Source of the DNA: Bin95 sp965220855
Lineage (GTDB): Bacteria; Pseudomonadota; Alphaproteobacteria; Bin95
DNA length: 64,000 bases
Assembly: GCA_965220855.1 (NCBI GenBank)
Contig: CBDCQY010000001.1
Location: forward strand, 992,001 to 1,056,000
Reading direction: 5' to 3'
Positions 42,817-51,628 of this stretch are shown here, piece by piece (within the stretch, counting starts at the first letter, position 1; each line of letters begins with the position of its first letter). The notes beneath the pieces were generated by a model. That model did no database searches. It saw nothing but the letters and a program-made list of their open reading frames with translations, and was not told the DNA's origin. Position numbers and translations under genes: made by a program.

Positions 42817-43791
42817 TTACAAGCCTGCAAGGAAGCGGCCGAGAACCTGGCGGGCCGCCGCCGCCGGGGCGATGCGCCCGGCGGCGACCTCGCGCTCCAG
42901 CCCTCGGGCGAGCGCGCCGAGGCCCGCATCGCGCCGCAGCGCGGCCAGCGCCCCCTCGGAGATCTCGCTCCACATCCAGGCGCGGGCCTGGGCGGCGCGG
43001 CGTTCGGCGAGGCGCTGCCCCAGCGCCTCGCGGAAAGCGCCCACCGTCCGCCAGACCTCGGCGACGCCGGCCCCGGTGAGCGCCGAGCAGGTCTGCGCGC
43101 GCGGCGTCCAGCCGGCGAGCGCGGGGCGCAGCAGGTGCAGCGCCGCCTCATAGTCCGCCGCGGTGCGCTCCGCCGGTTCGAGCAGCGCGCCGTCGGCCTT
43201 GTTGACCAGCACCAGATCGGCCAGTTCGACGATGCCGCGCTTGATGCCCTGCAGCTCGTCGCCGCCGGCCGGCAGCAGCAGGAGGAGGAACATATCGACC
43301 ATGTCGGCGACCGCGGTCTCCGACTGGCCGACGCCGACCGTTTCCACCAGAACGGTGTCGAAGCCGGCCGCCTCGCAGACCAGCATCGCCTCGCGCGTGC
43401 GCCGGGCGACGCCGCCGAGCGCTCCGCCGGTGGGCGAGGGGCGGATGAAGGCGCCCGGCTCGCGCGCCAGCGCTTCCATGCGTGTCTTGTCGCCCAGAAT
43501 GGAGCCGCCGCCGAGCTTGGAGCTCGGATCGACGGCCAGCACCGCCACCCGGCGCCCCTCGGCCAGCAGATGCCGGCCGAACGCCTCGATGAAGGTGGAT
43601 TTGCCGACCCCCGGCGCGCCGGAAACGCCAAGCCGCAGCGACCGGCCGGTCTCCGGCAAGAGCGCCTCCAGCACCGCCTCGGCCCGGTCCCGGTGGTCGG
43701 GGCGGGTGGACTCGATGAGCGTGATCGCGCGCGCCAGCGCCCGGCGCTCGCCCGCGATCACGGCCGCCGCCAGCCGGCGGGCGTCCTCCAT
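42817..43791 (-). CDS. meaB: MeaB/ArgK-type GTPase chaperone of methylmalonyl-CoA mutase
   Basis: GTPase that loads and protects the B12 cofactor of methylmalonyl-CoA mutase. The 324 residues contain Walker A GAPGVGKS (58-65), VDPSSKLGGGSILGDKTRM, the switch ETVGVGQSE and the guanine motif NKAD. The ATG opening MEDARRLAAAVIAGE is family-like, whereas the open frame upstream is not. It lies about 20 bases after the mutase gene on the same strand, the standard functional pairing. Confidence 0.95.
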   Translation of the reverse strand: MEDARRLAAAVIAGERRALARAITLIESTRPDHRDRAEAVLEALLPETGRSLRLGVSGAPGVGKSTFIEAFGRHLLAEGRRVAVLAVDPSSKLGGGSILGDKTRMEALAREPGAFIRPSPTGGALGGVARRTREAMLVCEAAGFDTVLVETVGVGQSETAVADMVDMFLLLLLPAGGDELQGIKRGIVELADLVLVNKADGALLEPAERTAADYEAALHLLRPALAGWTPRAQTCSALTGAGVAEVWRTVGAFREALGQRLAERRAAQARAWMWSEISEGALAALRRDAGLGALARGLEREVAAGRIAPAAAARQVLGRFLAGL

Positions 43792-43810
43792 GCCCGGCCC
43801 GCGCCGCCGC

Positions 43811-45961
43811 TCAGGCGGCCAGCGCGGAGCCGCGCAGCAGCGCCAGGATTTCCGCCGCCGCAGCCGGGATGTTGGCGCCGGGGCCATAGACGGCCGCCAC
43901 GCCGGCGGCCTTCAGGAAGGCGTGGTCGCGCTTCGGGATGACGCCGCCGCACACAACCAGTATGTCGCCGCCGCCCTCGGCCGCGAGCGCCTGCACCAGC
44001 TCCGGCACCAGCGTGCGGTGGCCGGCGGCCTGCGTCGAGACGCCGACCACATGCACATCGTTCTCCACCGCCTGGCGCGCGGCCTCCGCCGGCGTCTGGA
44101 ACAGCGCGCCCACATCGACATCGAAGCCGATATCGGCAAAGGCGGTGGCGATGACCTTGGCGCCCCGGTCGTGCCCGTCCTGTCCCATCTTGCAGACCAG
44201 CATCCGGGGCCGGCGGCCCTCGGCCTCGGCGAACTCCGCCACCTCGGCGCGGATGTTCTCGAAGCCGGCGTCGCCCTCCCAGGCCTGGGCATAGACGCCG
44301 GAGACCGAGCGGATCGCCGCCCGGTGGCGGCCCCAGACGGCCTCCATCGCATCCGAAATCTCGCCGACCGTGGCGCGCGCCCGCATCGCCTCGATGGAGA
44401 GCGCCAGCAGATTGCCCTCGCCCGAGCCGGCGGCGGCGCCGATGGCGTCGAGCGCGGCGCGGCAGGCGGCCTCGTCGCGGGAGGCGCGCACCTCCGCCAG
44501 CCGCGCCACCTGCGCCTCGCGCACCTTCGCATTGTCGATGTCGAGAATCTCGACCTCGCTGTCCTCCGCCGGCTGGTATTTGTTGACGCCGACCACCACA
44601 TCCTCGCCGCGATCGATGCGCGCCTGGCGGCGCGCGGCGGCCTCCTCGATGCGCAGCTTCGGCATGCCGGCCTCGACGGCGCGCGTCATGCCGCCCATGG
44701 CCTCGACCTCGCGGATCAGCTTGCGCGCCTCTTCCGCCAGCGCGCGCGTCAGGCTCTCGACATAATAGCTGCCGCCCAGGGGATCGACGGTGCGCGCGAT
44801 GCCGGCCTCCTCGGCCAGGATCAGCTGCGTATTGCGCGCGATGCGCGCGGAGAAGGGGGTGGGCAGCGCGATCGCCTCGTCGAGCGCATTGGTGTGCAGC
44901 GACTGCGTGCCGCCGAGCGTCGCCGCCAGCGCCTCGATCGTGGTCCGCACCACATTGTTGTAGGGGTCCTTCTCCGCGAGGCTCACGCCCGAGGTCTGGC
45001 AATGGGTGCGCAGCGCCATCGACATCGGGTTCTTCGGGCGGAAGGGCGCGATCAGCTCCGCCCAGAGCAGCCGCGCGGCGCGCAGCTTGGCCACCTCCAT
45101 GAAGAAGTCCATGCCGATGCAGAAGAAGAAGGAGAGGCGCGGCGCAAACGCGTCGATGTCGAGGCCGCGCGAGAGCGCGGCGCGCACATAGTCCAGCCCG
45201 TCCGCCAGGGTGAAGGCCAGCTCCTGCACGCATGTCGCGCCGGCCTCCTGCATGTGATAGCCGCTGATCGAGATCGAGTTGAAGCGCGGCATATGCCCGG
45301 CGGTGTGCGCGATGATGTCGGCGACGATGCGCATCGAGGGCTCGGGCGGGTAGATATAGGTGTTGCGGACCATGAACTCCTTGAGGATGTCGTTCTGGAT
45401 GGTCCCGGAGAGCGCGTCCTGGCCGACGCCCTGCTCCTCGGCGGCGACCACATAGCCCGCCAGCACCGGCAGGACGGCGCCGTTCATGGTCATCGAGACG
45501 CTCATCCGGTCGAGCGGGATGCCGTCGAAGAGCAGCTTCATGTCCTCGACCGAGTCGATCGCCACGCCCGCCTTGCCGACATCGCCGGCGACGCGCGGAT
45601 GGTCGCTGTCATAGCCCCGGTGGGTGGCGAGGTCGAAGGCGACCGAAAGCCCCTTCTGGCCGGCGGCGAGATTGGCGCGGTAGAAGGCGTTGGACTCCTC
45701 GGCCGTGGAGAAGCCCGCATATTGACGGATGGTCCAGGGCCGGTTCGCGTACATGGTGGCGCGCGGGCCGCGCAGGAAGGGGGCGATGCCCGGCAGCGAG
45801 CCCAGATGCTCCATCTCCTCCAGGTCGGCGGCGGTGTAGAGCGGCTTGACGTCGATGCCCTCGGGCGTCTCGCGCACCAGCTCGTCCGGAGAGCGCCCGC
45901 GCAGGTCCTTCTCCGCCAGCGCGCGCCAGTCTTCCAGCGACGGGGTCGGGAAATCGGTCAT
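43811..45961 (-). CDS. scpA: Methylmalonyl-CoA mutase
   Basis: B12 enzyme interconverting methylmalonyl-CoA and succinyl-CoA, used in propionate and branched-chain breakdown. At 716 residues it is the single-chain homodimer type. The N-terminal barrel includes RGPRATMYANRPWTIRQYAG and GLSVAFDLATHRGYDSDHPR, both typical of the substrate site. The C-terminal cobalamin domain has DGHDRG at 595-600, with His597 as the cobalt ligand. No small subunit gene is present, as expected for this type. meaB follows directly. Ethylmalonyl- and isobutyryl-CoA mutases are related, but the length and barrel motifs fit the methylmalonyl enzyme best. Confidence 0.96.
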   Translation of the reverse strand: MTDFPTPSLEDWRALAEKDLRGRSPDELVRETPEGIDVKPLYTAADLEEMEHLGSLPGIAPFLRGPRATMYANRPWTIRQYAGFSTAEESNAFYRANLAAGQKGLSVAFDLATHRGYDSDHPRVAGDVGKAGVAIDSVEDMKLLFDGIPLDRMSVSMTMNGAVLPVLAGYVVAAEEQGVGQDALSGTIQNDILKEFMVRNTYIYPPEPSMRIVADIIAHTAGHMPRFNSISISGYHMQEAGATCVQELAFTLADGLDYVRAALSRGLDIDAFAPRLSFFFCIGMDFFMEVAKLRAARLLWAELIAPFRPKNPMSMALRTHCQTSGVSLAEKDPYNNVVRTTIEALAATLGGTQSLHTNALDEAIALPTPFSARIARNTQLILAEEAGIARTVDPLGGSYYVESLTRALAEEARKLIREVEAMGGMTRAVEAGMPKLRIEEAAARRQARIDRGEDVVVGVNKYQPAEDSEVEILDIDNAKVREAQVARLAEVRASRDEAACRAALDAIGAAAGSGEGNLLALSIEAMRARATVGEISDAMEAVWGRHRAAIRSVSGVYAQAWEGDAGFENIRAEVAEFAEAEGRRPRMLVCKMGQDGHDRGAKVIATAFADIGFDVDVGALFQTPAEAARQAVENDVHVVGVSTQAAGHRTLVPELVQALAAEGGGDILVVCGGVIPKRDHAFLKAAGVAAVYGPGANIPAAAAEILALLRGSALAA

Positions 45962-46058
45962 CGGCGCCTGCTCCTCCGTTCCGTCCGGGGAGGCCCATCT
46001 TATACCGACTCGAACGCGAAGCCGGAACCGCGCCGCCCTCGTCTCCTTCCGGCCGGGG

Positions 46059-46349
46059 CTAGTCCACGCCGTCTATGGCGACGAACTCGCCCGTGGCGGC
46101 GCCGGCGCGGAGCGCCTTGATCTCGGTATATTCGGGCGAGGCGTAGAAGGCCTTGGCGCGCTCCAGCGAGGGGAACTCGATGATCACCATGCGATCGCGA
46201 AATTCCGGGCCTTCGAGCGTCACCGGCTCGCCGCCGCGCGCGATGAAGCGCCCGCCGAAGGCGGCGATGCACTCCGGCGTGCGGGCGGTGTAGCGGGAAT
46301 ATTGCTCCGGGTCGGTGATCTTCACCCGGGCGACGACATAGGCGGTCAT
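46059..46349 (-). CDS. DUF1330 family protein
   Basis: A 96-residue dimeric ferredoxin-like (alpha/beta-barrel) protein. The motifs are the opening AYVVARVKITDPEQYSRY, FGGRFIARGG, and VIIEFPSLERAKAFYASPEY. The family has no proven activity. Its ATG overlaps the stop of the dipeptidase gene by four bases (ATGA), so the two are co-translated. About 100 bases separate its end from the mutase gene start on the same strand. Confidence 0.9.
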   Translation of the reverse strand: MTAYVVARVKITDPEQYSRYTARTPECIAAFGGRFIARGGEPVTLEGPEFRDRMVIIEFPSLERAKAFYASPEYTEIKALRAGAATGEFVAIDGVD

Positions 46350-46933
46350 GGGTCGGGGTCTCCCTGCTGGCGGGCGGGCGGCGGCGTCATCATGGCCGCG
46401 CCCGACTCGCGGTCGGTCAGCGCCGGATAGCGGCGTGGGCGGAACAGCTGATAGTGCCACCATTCGTTCAGATAGCAGTCCCAGCCGGCGGCGGTCATGA
46501 GGCCGAGCAGCAGGGCGCGGTTGCGCTGCGCGGCGGCCGGGATCGCGGTCGAGCCGTGATGGGCGAGCGGCGAGAAGTCGTCGAATCCCGCGCCCATGTC
46601 GAGCGGCGCGCCGTCCCCATCCGAGAGCGTCAGATCGACCGCGACGCCGCGCGTGTGGATGCCGCCCCGGCGCGGATCGCTGACCCAGGCGGGATCGGGC
46701 GCATGGCGCCAGAGCGCCCATTGCGCCTCCAGCGGGCGAAAGGCGTCGAACAGGATCAGGCCGAGGCCCTGCGCGCGCGCGAGCGCGACGGCGCGGAGCA
46801 GCTTCCGCTCCGCTTCCGGCGTGAGCCACGCGGCGGAGCGCGCATAGATCGCCCGCCCGGTCAGATTGTCGGCGCGGGCATAGGCGATATCGAGGCGAAC
46901 CCCATGGCTTTCGGGCGCGATCTCGACCAACAT
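46346..46933 (-). CDS. D-alanyl-D-alanine dipeptidase (VanX/DdpX-like)
   Basis: Zinc dipeptidase that splits D-Ala-D-Ala. The 195 residues carry the zinc ligands His93 and Asp100 (GIHTRGVAVDLTL) and His160, catalytic Glu157 (EWWHYQ), and Arg66 in FDAFRP, matching VanX in order and spacing. No signal peptide is seen, so it acts in the cytoplasm, more likely in cell-wall turnover than vancomycin resistance (no VanH/VanA nearby). The ATG used overlaps the longest possible start of the divergent permease. The longer open frame upstream runs antisense through that permease and is not coding. Confidence 0.9.
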   Translation of the reverse strand: MLVEIAPESHGVRLDIAYARADNLTGRAIYARSAAWLTPEAERKLLRAVALARAQGLGLILFDAFRPLEAQWALWRHAPDPAWVSDPRRGGIHTRGVAVDLTLSDGDGAPLDMGAGFDDFSPLAHHGSTAIPAAAQRNRALLLGLMTAAGWDCYLNEWWHYQLFRPRRYPALTDRESGAAMMTPPPARQQGDPDP

Positions 46934-46985
46934 GGGCGCGGAGCCTATCACAGACTCGTTCCGCCGCGCCCTGGCCCCCTTGCCC

Positions 46986-47876
46986 ATGCTCTCCCGCTTC
47001 CAGGCCCTTCCGCCCACCGCCCAGGGCATGGCGCTGATGGTGCTGACCACGCTCTGCTTCACCGCCATGCAGACCCTGGTGCGGGTGATGGGCGAGGTGC
47101 TGCCGCCCTTCGAGGTCGCCTTCTTCCGCAACCTGTTCGGCCTGCTGGCGCTGGCGCCGATCTTCCTGCGCTACGGGCTGGCCCCGCTGCGCACCCGCCG
47201 GCTGCCGCTGCACGCGCTCCGGGGCGCGGTCCAGGCGGGCGGCATGCTGGCCTTCTTCACCGGTGTGACCATGATCCCGCTCGCCGAGGTGACGGCGCTG
47301 TCCTTCTCGGCCCCGCTGTTCGGCAGCCTGCTGGCGGTGCTGCTGCTGGGCGAGGTGATTCGCGTCCGGCGCATCAGCGCGCTCGCGCTCGGCTTCGCCG
47401 GCGTGCTGCTGGTGCTCCGGCCCGGCTTCGAGGAGATGAGCGCGGGCGCGCTGCTGATCGTCGTCTCCTCGCTCACCTGGGGCATGGCGATCACGCTCAT
47501 CAAGCTCCTGTCGCGAACCGAATCGAGCGTGACGCAGACCGTCTATATGAGCCTCTTCCTCACGCCGATCACCTTCGTCCCGGCGCTGTTCGTCTGGGAG
47601 TGGCCGGAGCCGGAGCATTATCTCTGGTTCGCCGGCATCGGCGCGCTCGGCTCGCTCGGCCATATCGCCTTCGCCCAGGCGGTGAAGCTTGCCGACTCGA
47701 CCGCGGTGCTGCCGCTCGACTTTCTGCGCCTGATCTGGGCGAGCCTGGTCGGCTTCCTGCTGTTCGCCGAAGTGCCGGACGCCCGATCCTGGCTCGGCGG
47801 CGCGGTGATCTTCGCCTCGGCCACCTATATCGCCTTCCGCGAGGCGGCGCTCGCCCGCTCGGGGAGGAAGCGCTAG
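46986..47876 (+). CDS. DMT-superfamily (EamA) permease
   Basis: Inner-membrane transporter with ten helices in two EamA repeats (AFFRNLFGLLALAPIFL and ALSFSAPLFGSLLAVLLLGE in repeat one; KLADSTAVLPLDFLRLIWAS in repeat two). The start is uncertain. The ATG at 46986 (MLSRFQALPPTAQG) is used because it leaves room for regulation. An ATG at 46932 would add 18 residues but overlaps the start codon of the divergent dipeptidase. The substrate is unknown. It is followed by ftsK after about 80 bases. A second, unrelated-looking EamA permease lies at 21972-22853. Confidence 0.88.
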   Translation: MLSRFQALPPTAQGMALMVLTTLCFTAMQTLVRVMGEVLPPFEVAFFRNLFGLLALAPIFLRYGLAPLRTRRLPLHALRGAVQAGGMLAFFTGVTMIPLAEVTALSFSAPLFGSLLAVLLLGEVIRVRRISALALGFAGVLLVLRPGFEEMSAGALLIVVSSLTWGMAITLIKLLSRTESSVTQTVYMSLFLTPITFVPALFVWEWPEPEHYLWFAGIGALGSLGHIAFAQAVKLADSTAVLPLDFLRLIWASLVGFLLFAEVPDARSWLGGAVIFASATYIAFREAALARSGRKR

Positions 47877-47956
47877 CGACTGCCTGCAACCGCACTTGAA
47901 CTATCCTGCCGATCCATATAGAATCGCGCGGATTTATCGATTCCGGAGGCGCTTTC

Positions 47957-50323
47957 ATGACCGGTGTCGCCGTCCGTTCCGGCCGTTTCCCGGCGCTGCC
48001 CGCCCGGCTGCGCGTCAGATTGCGCCGGCTGGGCCAGAGGGCGCTCGGCAGCGCCCAGCTCGCTATCGGCCTGGCGCTGGCGCTGGCGCTGTTGACCTAC
48101 GACACCTCCGACCCCTCGGCCAATGTGGCCGCCGGCGGGGAAACCTCCAACGTGCTGGGCGGGGCCGGGGCCTGGGTCGCGGACTGGCTGCTGCGAATCT
48201 TCGGCCTGGCGGCGGCGGTCGTGGCCCTCGGCCCGGTCGCCTGGGGCTGCCGGGCGCTCCGGCTGAAGCGCGTTCGCCATGTGCCGCTGCGCCTGGCGGC
48301 GCTCCTTCTGGGCCTGCCCTGCCTGGCGCTCGGCCTGGCGGCGCTCGCCGGCGAGAGCGGCTGGCCGTTGCATGAGGGGCCGGGCGGAGTGGCGGGTTCG
48401 GTGCTCGGCGCCCATGCCGGGCTGCTGCTGGGGGGTGAGGCCTGGATCGCGTTCGCGCTGGCGCTCGCCGCCGGAGTCGCGTTCGCGGCCTGGGCGCTCG
48501 GCCTCGACCTGGAGGACTGGGCCTGGCTCGGCGCGGGCGTGCTCGCCGCCGGGCGGGGGCTCGGTCGCGCCTCGCGCGCGCTGCCCGGCCCCGGCGGCCT
48601 GCTGCGCCACCGCGCGCCGGAGCGCCGCGCCCCGGAGCGCCGCCGACGCCGGGCGGCGCCGGCGCTCGGCATGCTGCCGGCTGTGGAAGGCGGCATGGAC
48701 GCCTTCGACGAGGCCGAGCCGGAGACGCTGCCCGAATCGGTGCCGCAGCCGCCGCCCGCCCGGCGCCGGCGCGCGCCGGCCCCGCAGCAGCGCAGCCTGC
48801 AGCTCGACGACGGCTATGCGCCGCCCTCGGTCGGGCTGCTGCAACTGCCGCCCGCCGGAGCCGAACGCGGCGCGCCGGACCCGGCGAGCCTGGAGCGCAA
48901 CGCCGGGCTGCTGATGTCCGTGCTGGAGGATTTCGGCATCGGCGGCGAGGTGGTGGCGACGCGCCCCGGCCCCGTGGTCACGCTCTACGAGTTCGAGCCC
49001 GAGGCCGGCATCAAGTCCTCGCGCATCATCGGGCTGGCCGACGACATCGCGCGCTACATGTCGGCCGTCTCGGTGCGCGTCGCGGTGGTGCCGGGCCGCA
49101 CGGTGATCGGCATCGAGCTTCCGAACCGCACCCGCCAGACGGTCTTCCTGCGCGAGCTGATCGAGACGGAAGCCTATGAGAACAGCCCGGCCGACCTGCC
49201 GCTGATCCTCGGCAAGACCATCGGCGGCCTGCCCCGGATCGCCGAGCTGGAGCGCATGCCGCATCTGCTGATCGCCGGCACCACCGGCTCCGGCAAGTCG
49301 GTCGCCATCAACACCATGATCCTGTCGCTGCTCTACCGGCTGGCCCCGGAGCGCTGCCGGATGATCATGGTCGATCCCAAGATGCTGGAACTGTCGGTCT
49401 ATGAGGGCATTCCGCATCTGCTGGCCCCGGTGGTCACCGACCCGAAGAAGGCCGTCGTCGCGCTGAAATGGACCGTGCGCGAGATGGAGAACCGCTACCG
49501 CGCCATGTCCGCGCTCGGTGTGCGCAATATCGCCGGCTACAATCAGCGCATCGCCGAGGCGCTGAAGCAGGGCGAGACGCTCACCCGCCAGGTGCAGACC
49601 GGCTACGACCCCGACACCGGCCGGCCGGAATTCGACGAGCAGCCGCTCGACATGCGCCCGCTGCCCTTCATCGTGGTGGTGATCGACGAGCTGGCGGACC
49701 TGATGCTGGTCGCCCGCAACGATATCGAGACCGCGATCCAGCGTCTGGCGCAGATGGCGAGGGCCGCCGGCATCCATCTGCTGCTCGCCACCCAGCGCCC
49801 CTCGGTGGATGTCATCACCGGCACCATCAAGGCCAATTTCCCGACCCGCATCAGCTTCCAGGTCACCTCCCGGATCGACAGCCGCACCATTCTGGGCGAG
49901 GGCGGCGCGGAGCAGCTGCTCGGTCAGGGCGACATGCTGTTCATGGCCGGGGGCGGGCGCATCCAGCGCGTCCACGGCCCCTTCGTCTCGGACGAGGAGG
50001 TGGAGGAGGTCGTCGCCCATCTCAAGGCCCAGGGCGAGCCCGACTATCTGGAGGCGATCACCGAGGACGAGGATGTCGCCGCCGGCATTCCGGGCTTCGA
50101 CGCCGTCGAGGCGGGCGGCGGCGGCGAGGACGACATCTACGACCGCGCCGTCGCGTTCGTGGCGCGCGAGCGCAAGGTTTCGGTCAGCCTGATCCAGCGC
50201 CATCTCCGCATCGGCTATAATCGCGCCGCCAGGATCGTCGAGGAGATGGAGGGGCAGGGCGTTGTCAGCAAGCCCAATCACCAGAACAAGCGCGAGGTGC
50301 TGGTCGGCGCTCATGACGAGTGA
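47957..50323 (+). CDS. ftsK: DNA translocase FtsK
   Basis: Membrane-anchored pump that moves chromosome ends through the division septum and activates XerCD at dif. The 788-residue protein has four membrane helices within residues 35-185, a short basic and proline-rich linker (about 200-300), the RecA-type motor with Walker A GTTGSGKS (441-448) and Walker B VVVIDELADL (about 560-570), and the C-terminal gamma winged helix (about 715-788, ISLIQ-type reading VSLIQRHLRIGYNRAARIVE). lolA overlaps its 3' end by 11 bases, the order commonly seen in alphaproteobacteria. Confidence 0.97.
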   Translation: MTGVAVRSGRFPALPARLRVRLRRLGQRALGSAQLAIGLALALALLTYDTSDPSANVAAGGETSNVLGGAGAWVADWLLRIFGLAAAVVALGPVAWGCRALRLKRVRHVPLRLAALLLGLPCLALGLAALAGESGWPLHEGPGGVAGSVLGAHAGLLLGGEAWIAFALALAAGVAFAAWALGLDLEDWAWLGAGVLAAGRGLGRASRALPGPGGLLRHRAPERRAPERRRRRAAPALGMLPAVEGGMDAFDEAEPETLPESVPQPPPARRRRAPAPQQRSLQLDDGYAPPSVGLLQLPPAGAERGAPDPASLERNAGLLMSVLEDFGIGGEVVATRPGPVVTLYEFEPEAGIKSSRIIGLADDIARYMSAVSVRVAVVPGRTVIGIELPNRTRQTVFLRELIETEAYENSPADLPLILGKTIGGLPRIAELERMPHLLIAGTTGSGKSVAINTMILSLLYRLAPERCRMIMVDPKMLELSVYEGIPHLLAPVVTDPKKAVVALKWTVREMENRYRAMSALGVRNIAGYNQRIAEALKQGETLTRQVQTGYDPDTGRPEFDEQPLDMRPLPFIVVVIDELADLMLVARNDIETAIQRLAQMARAAGIHLLLATQRPSVDVITGTIKANFPTRISFQVTSRIDSRTILGEGGAEQLLGQGDMLFMAGGGRIQRVHGPFVSDEEVEEVVAHLKAQGEPDYLEAITEDEDVAAGIPGFDAVEAGGGGEDDIYDRAVAFVARERKVSVSLIQRHLRIGYNRAARIVEEMEGQGVVSKPNHQNKREVLVGAHDE

Positions 50324-50954
50324 GGCGCTTCGCCTCGCCGCCGTTCTGCTCGCGCTGCTGCCGGCGCTCTGGGCCGCGCCCGCCGCCGCCGCGCTCAGCG
50401 CGCAGGACCGGGAGGACATCGCCCGCGTCGAGGCCTATCTCAACGGGCTGACCTCGCTGGAGGCGCGCTTCGCGCAGCTGGACGCCAGCGGCGAGGCGGC
50501 GACCGGCAAGCTGCTGGTGCGCCGTCCGGGGCGGCTGCGCTTCGACTACGACCCGCCGAACCCGATCTTGCTGGTCTCGCCCGGCTCGAAGCTGATCCAT
50601 TACGACCGCGACCTGAAGACCGCCACCTGGATCGACTGGGAGGACACGCCCGCCTGGTTCCTGCTGGCCGAGAAGGTGACGCTGGACGGCCCCTACCGGG
50701 TGGTCGATGTCGCGCGCGAGCCGGGCCGGATCACCGTCACCGCCGTGAAGGCGGACGCGCCGGAGGAAGGCCGGGTGGCGGTGACCTTCGCCGACCGGCC
50801 GGACACGCTGGCGCTTTCCGGCTGGGTGGCGACCGACGGCCTCGGCCAGCCGACGCGCGTCACCCTCTTCGACATGGCGGAGAACCGGCCGATCGACGAT
50901 GAGGCCTTCGCCTTCGACGAGCCGATCTCCGCGCTCGAACAGACCGCGCCCTGA
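50313..50954 (+). CDS. lolA: Outer-membrane lipoprotein carrier LolA
   Basis: Periplasmic chaperone that ferries lipoproteins from LolCDE to the outer membrane. The 213-residue precursor has a signal peptide (LRLAAVLLALLPALWAAPAAAA, split by a cut after about residue 27). The mature part is typical: VEAYLNGLTSLEARFAQLD, GKLLVRRPGRLRFDYDPPNP and LIHYDRDLKTATWID. The ATG lies inside the end of ftsK, giving translational coupling. LolB is not seen in the window. Confidence 0.93.
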   Translation: MTSEALRLAAVLLALLPALWAAPAAAALSAQDREDIARVEAYLNGLTSLEARFAQLDASGEAATGKLLVRRPGRLRFDYDPPNPILLVSPGSKLIHYDRDLKTATWIDWEDTPAWFLLAEKVTLDGPYRVVDVAREPGRITVTAVKADAPEEGRVAVTFADRPDTLALSGWVATDGLGQPTRVTLFDMAENRPIDDEAFAFDEPISALEQTAP

Positions 50955-50972
50955 GCCGGTCCGGGAGGCGCC

Positions 50973-51338
50973 ATGGCGACGACGAGGCTGCTGGTCTGCC
51001 GCACCTGCCCGCGCTACGAGCGCGCCCCGCCGCCCGGCGCGCCGACGCGCGGGACGGCGCTCGGCCGGACGCTCCGGGCCGACCCGCGCTTCGCCGGCGT
51101 GGAGGTGCGCGCGGTGGTCTGTCTGGCCGGCTGCCGCAATCCCTGCAATGCGACGCTCGATGCGCCGGGCAAGGCGCGGCTCCGCTTCTCGCGCCTGGAG
51201 GCCCCGGACGCGGCGGCGCTGCTGGAGGCGCTCTCGGCCCATGACAGGAGCGCCGACGGCGAGCTCAGGGAGGCGGAACTGCCGGAGAGCCTTCGCGACC
51301 GCCTGACCGCGCGCTCCCCCGCCCGCCTCGGCGGCTGA
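50973..51338 (+). CDS. DUF1636 putative metal-binding protein
   Basis: A 121-residue cytoplasmic protein with the family's Cys pattern: CRTCPRYE near the start and VVCLAGCRNPCNATL in the middle, suggesting metal or Fe-S binding. Members are often found near cobalamin genes, but none is adjacent here, although the window does contain a B12-dependent mutase. It lies 18 bases after lolA and may be co-transcribed. A compact hairpin follows its stop. Confidence 0.85.
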   Translation: MATTRLLVCRTCPRYERAPPPGAPTRGTALGRTLRADPRFAGVEVRAVVCLAGCRNPCNATLDAPGKARLRFSRLEAPDAAALLEALSAHDRSADGELREAELPESLRDRLTARSPARLGG

Positions 51339-51343
51339 CCGCC

Positions 51344-51364
51344 GGCGGCGACATTCGCCGCCGT
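51344..51364 (+). terminator. Compact perfect hairpin after DUF1636 gene
   Basis: CGGCGGCGA and TCGCCGCCG are exact inverted copies of nine bases around CAT, followed by TTGCTGTTAT. The T-run is weak, so termination is likely but not certain. It would separate ftsK-lolA-DUF1636 from the next pair of genes. Confidence 0.5.
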
Positions 51365-51412
51365 TGCTGTTATCGTGGGCCTGAGGGTTTTGCCGCAGGG
51401 AACGCTACGCCC

Positions 51413-51628
51413 ATGTCGTTTTACGACGACCCGCTCGGCCCGCCCGGCTGGCGCGAGCGCGTCAAGGCGGATCTGGCCGCGCAGCTGGAGGCCGGCGCGA
51501 CGCTTTACGGTCGCCGCGAGGACGGCGCCTTCGTGGCCCGCAGCAAGCACGGCGATGTCGTGCTGGCGCGGAAGGGCGAGCCGGTTCCCCCGCCGCCGCC
51601 CCGCAATCGCCGGCCTGCGGGCGTGTGA
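51413..51628 (+). CDS. Small hypothetical protein coupled to a zeta-toxin-like gene
   Basis: A 71-residue soluble protein with a helical N-terminal half (WRERVKADLAAQLEAGATLY) and a beta-like segment (FVARSKHGDVVLARKGEP), ending in a proline-rich tail. No family recognised. Its TGA overlaps the GTG of the next gene (GTGTGA), so both are translated together. By position it could be the neutralising partner of the P-loop protein, but nothing in its sequence proves that. Confidence 0.65.
   Translation: MSFYDDPLGPPGWRERVKADLAAQLEAGATLYGRREDGAFVARSKHGDVVLARKGEPVPPPPPRNRRPAGV

Noticed and set aside
43163..46120. A long + strand frame opposite methylmalonyl-CoA mutase and meaB
   Set aside because: The - strand has two unmistakable enzymes here; the + strand product is low-complexity His/Arg/Asp.
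46346..46933. Vancomycin-resistance operon
   Set aside because: Only a VanX-like dipeptidase is present; there is no VanH, VanA or VanRS nearby.
47873..50419. A long - strand frame opposite ftsK
   Set aside because: FtsK is complete on the + strand with motor and gamma domains; the other frame has no motifs.
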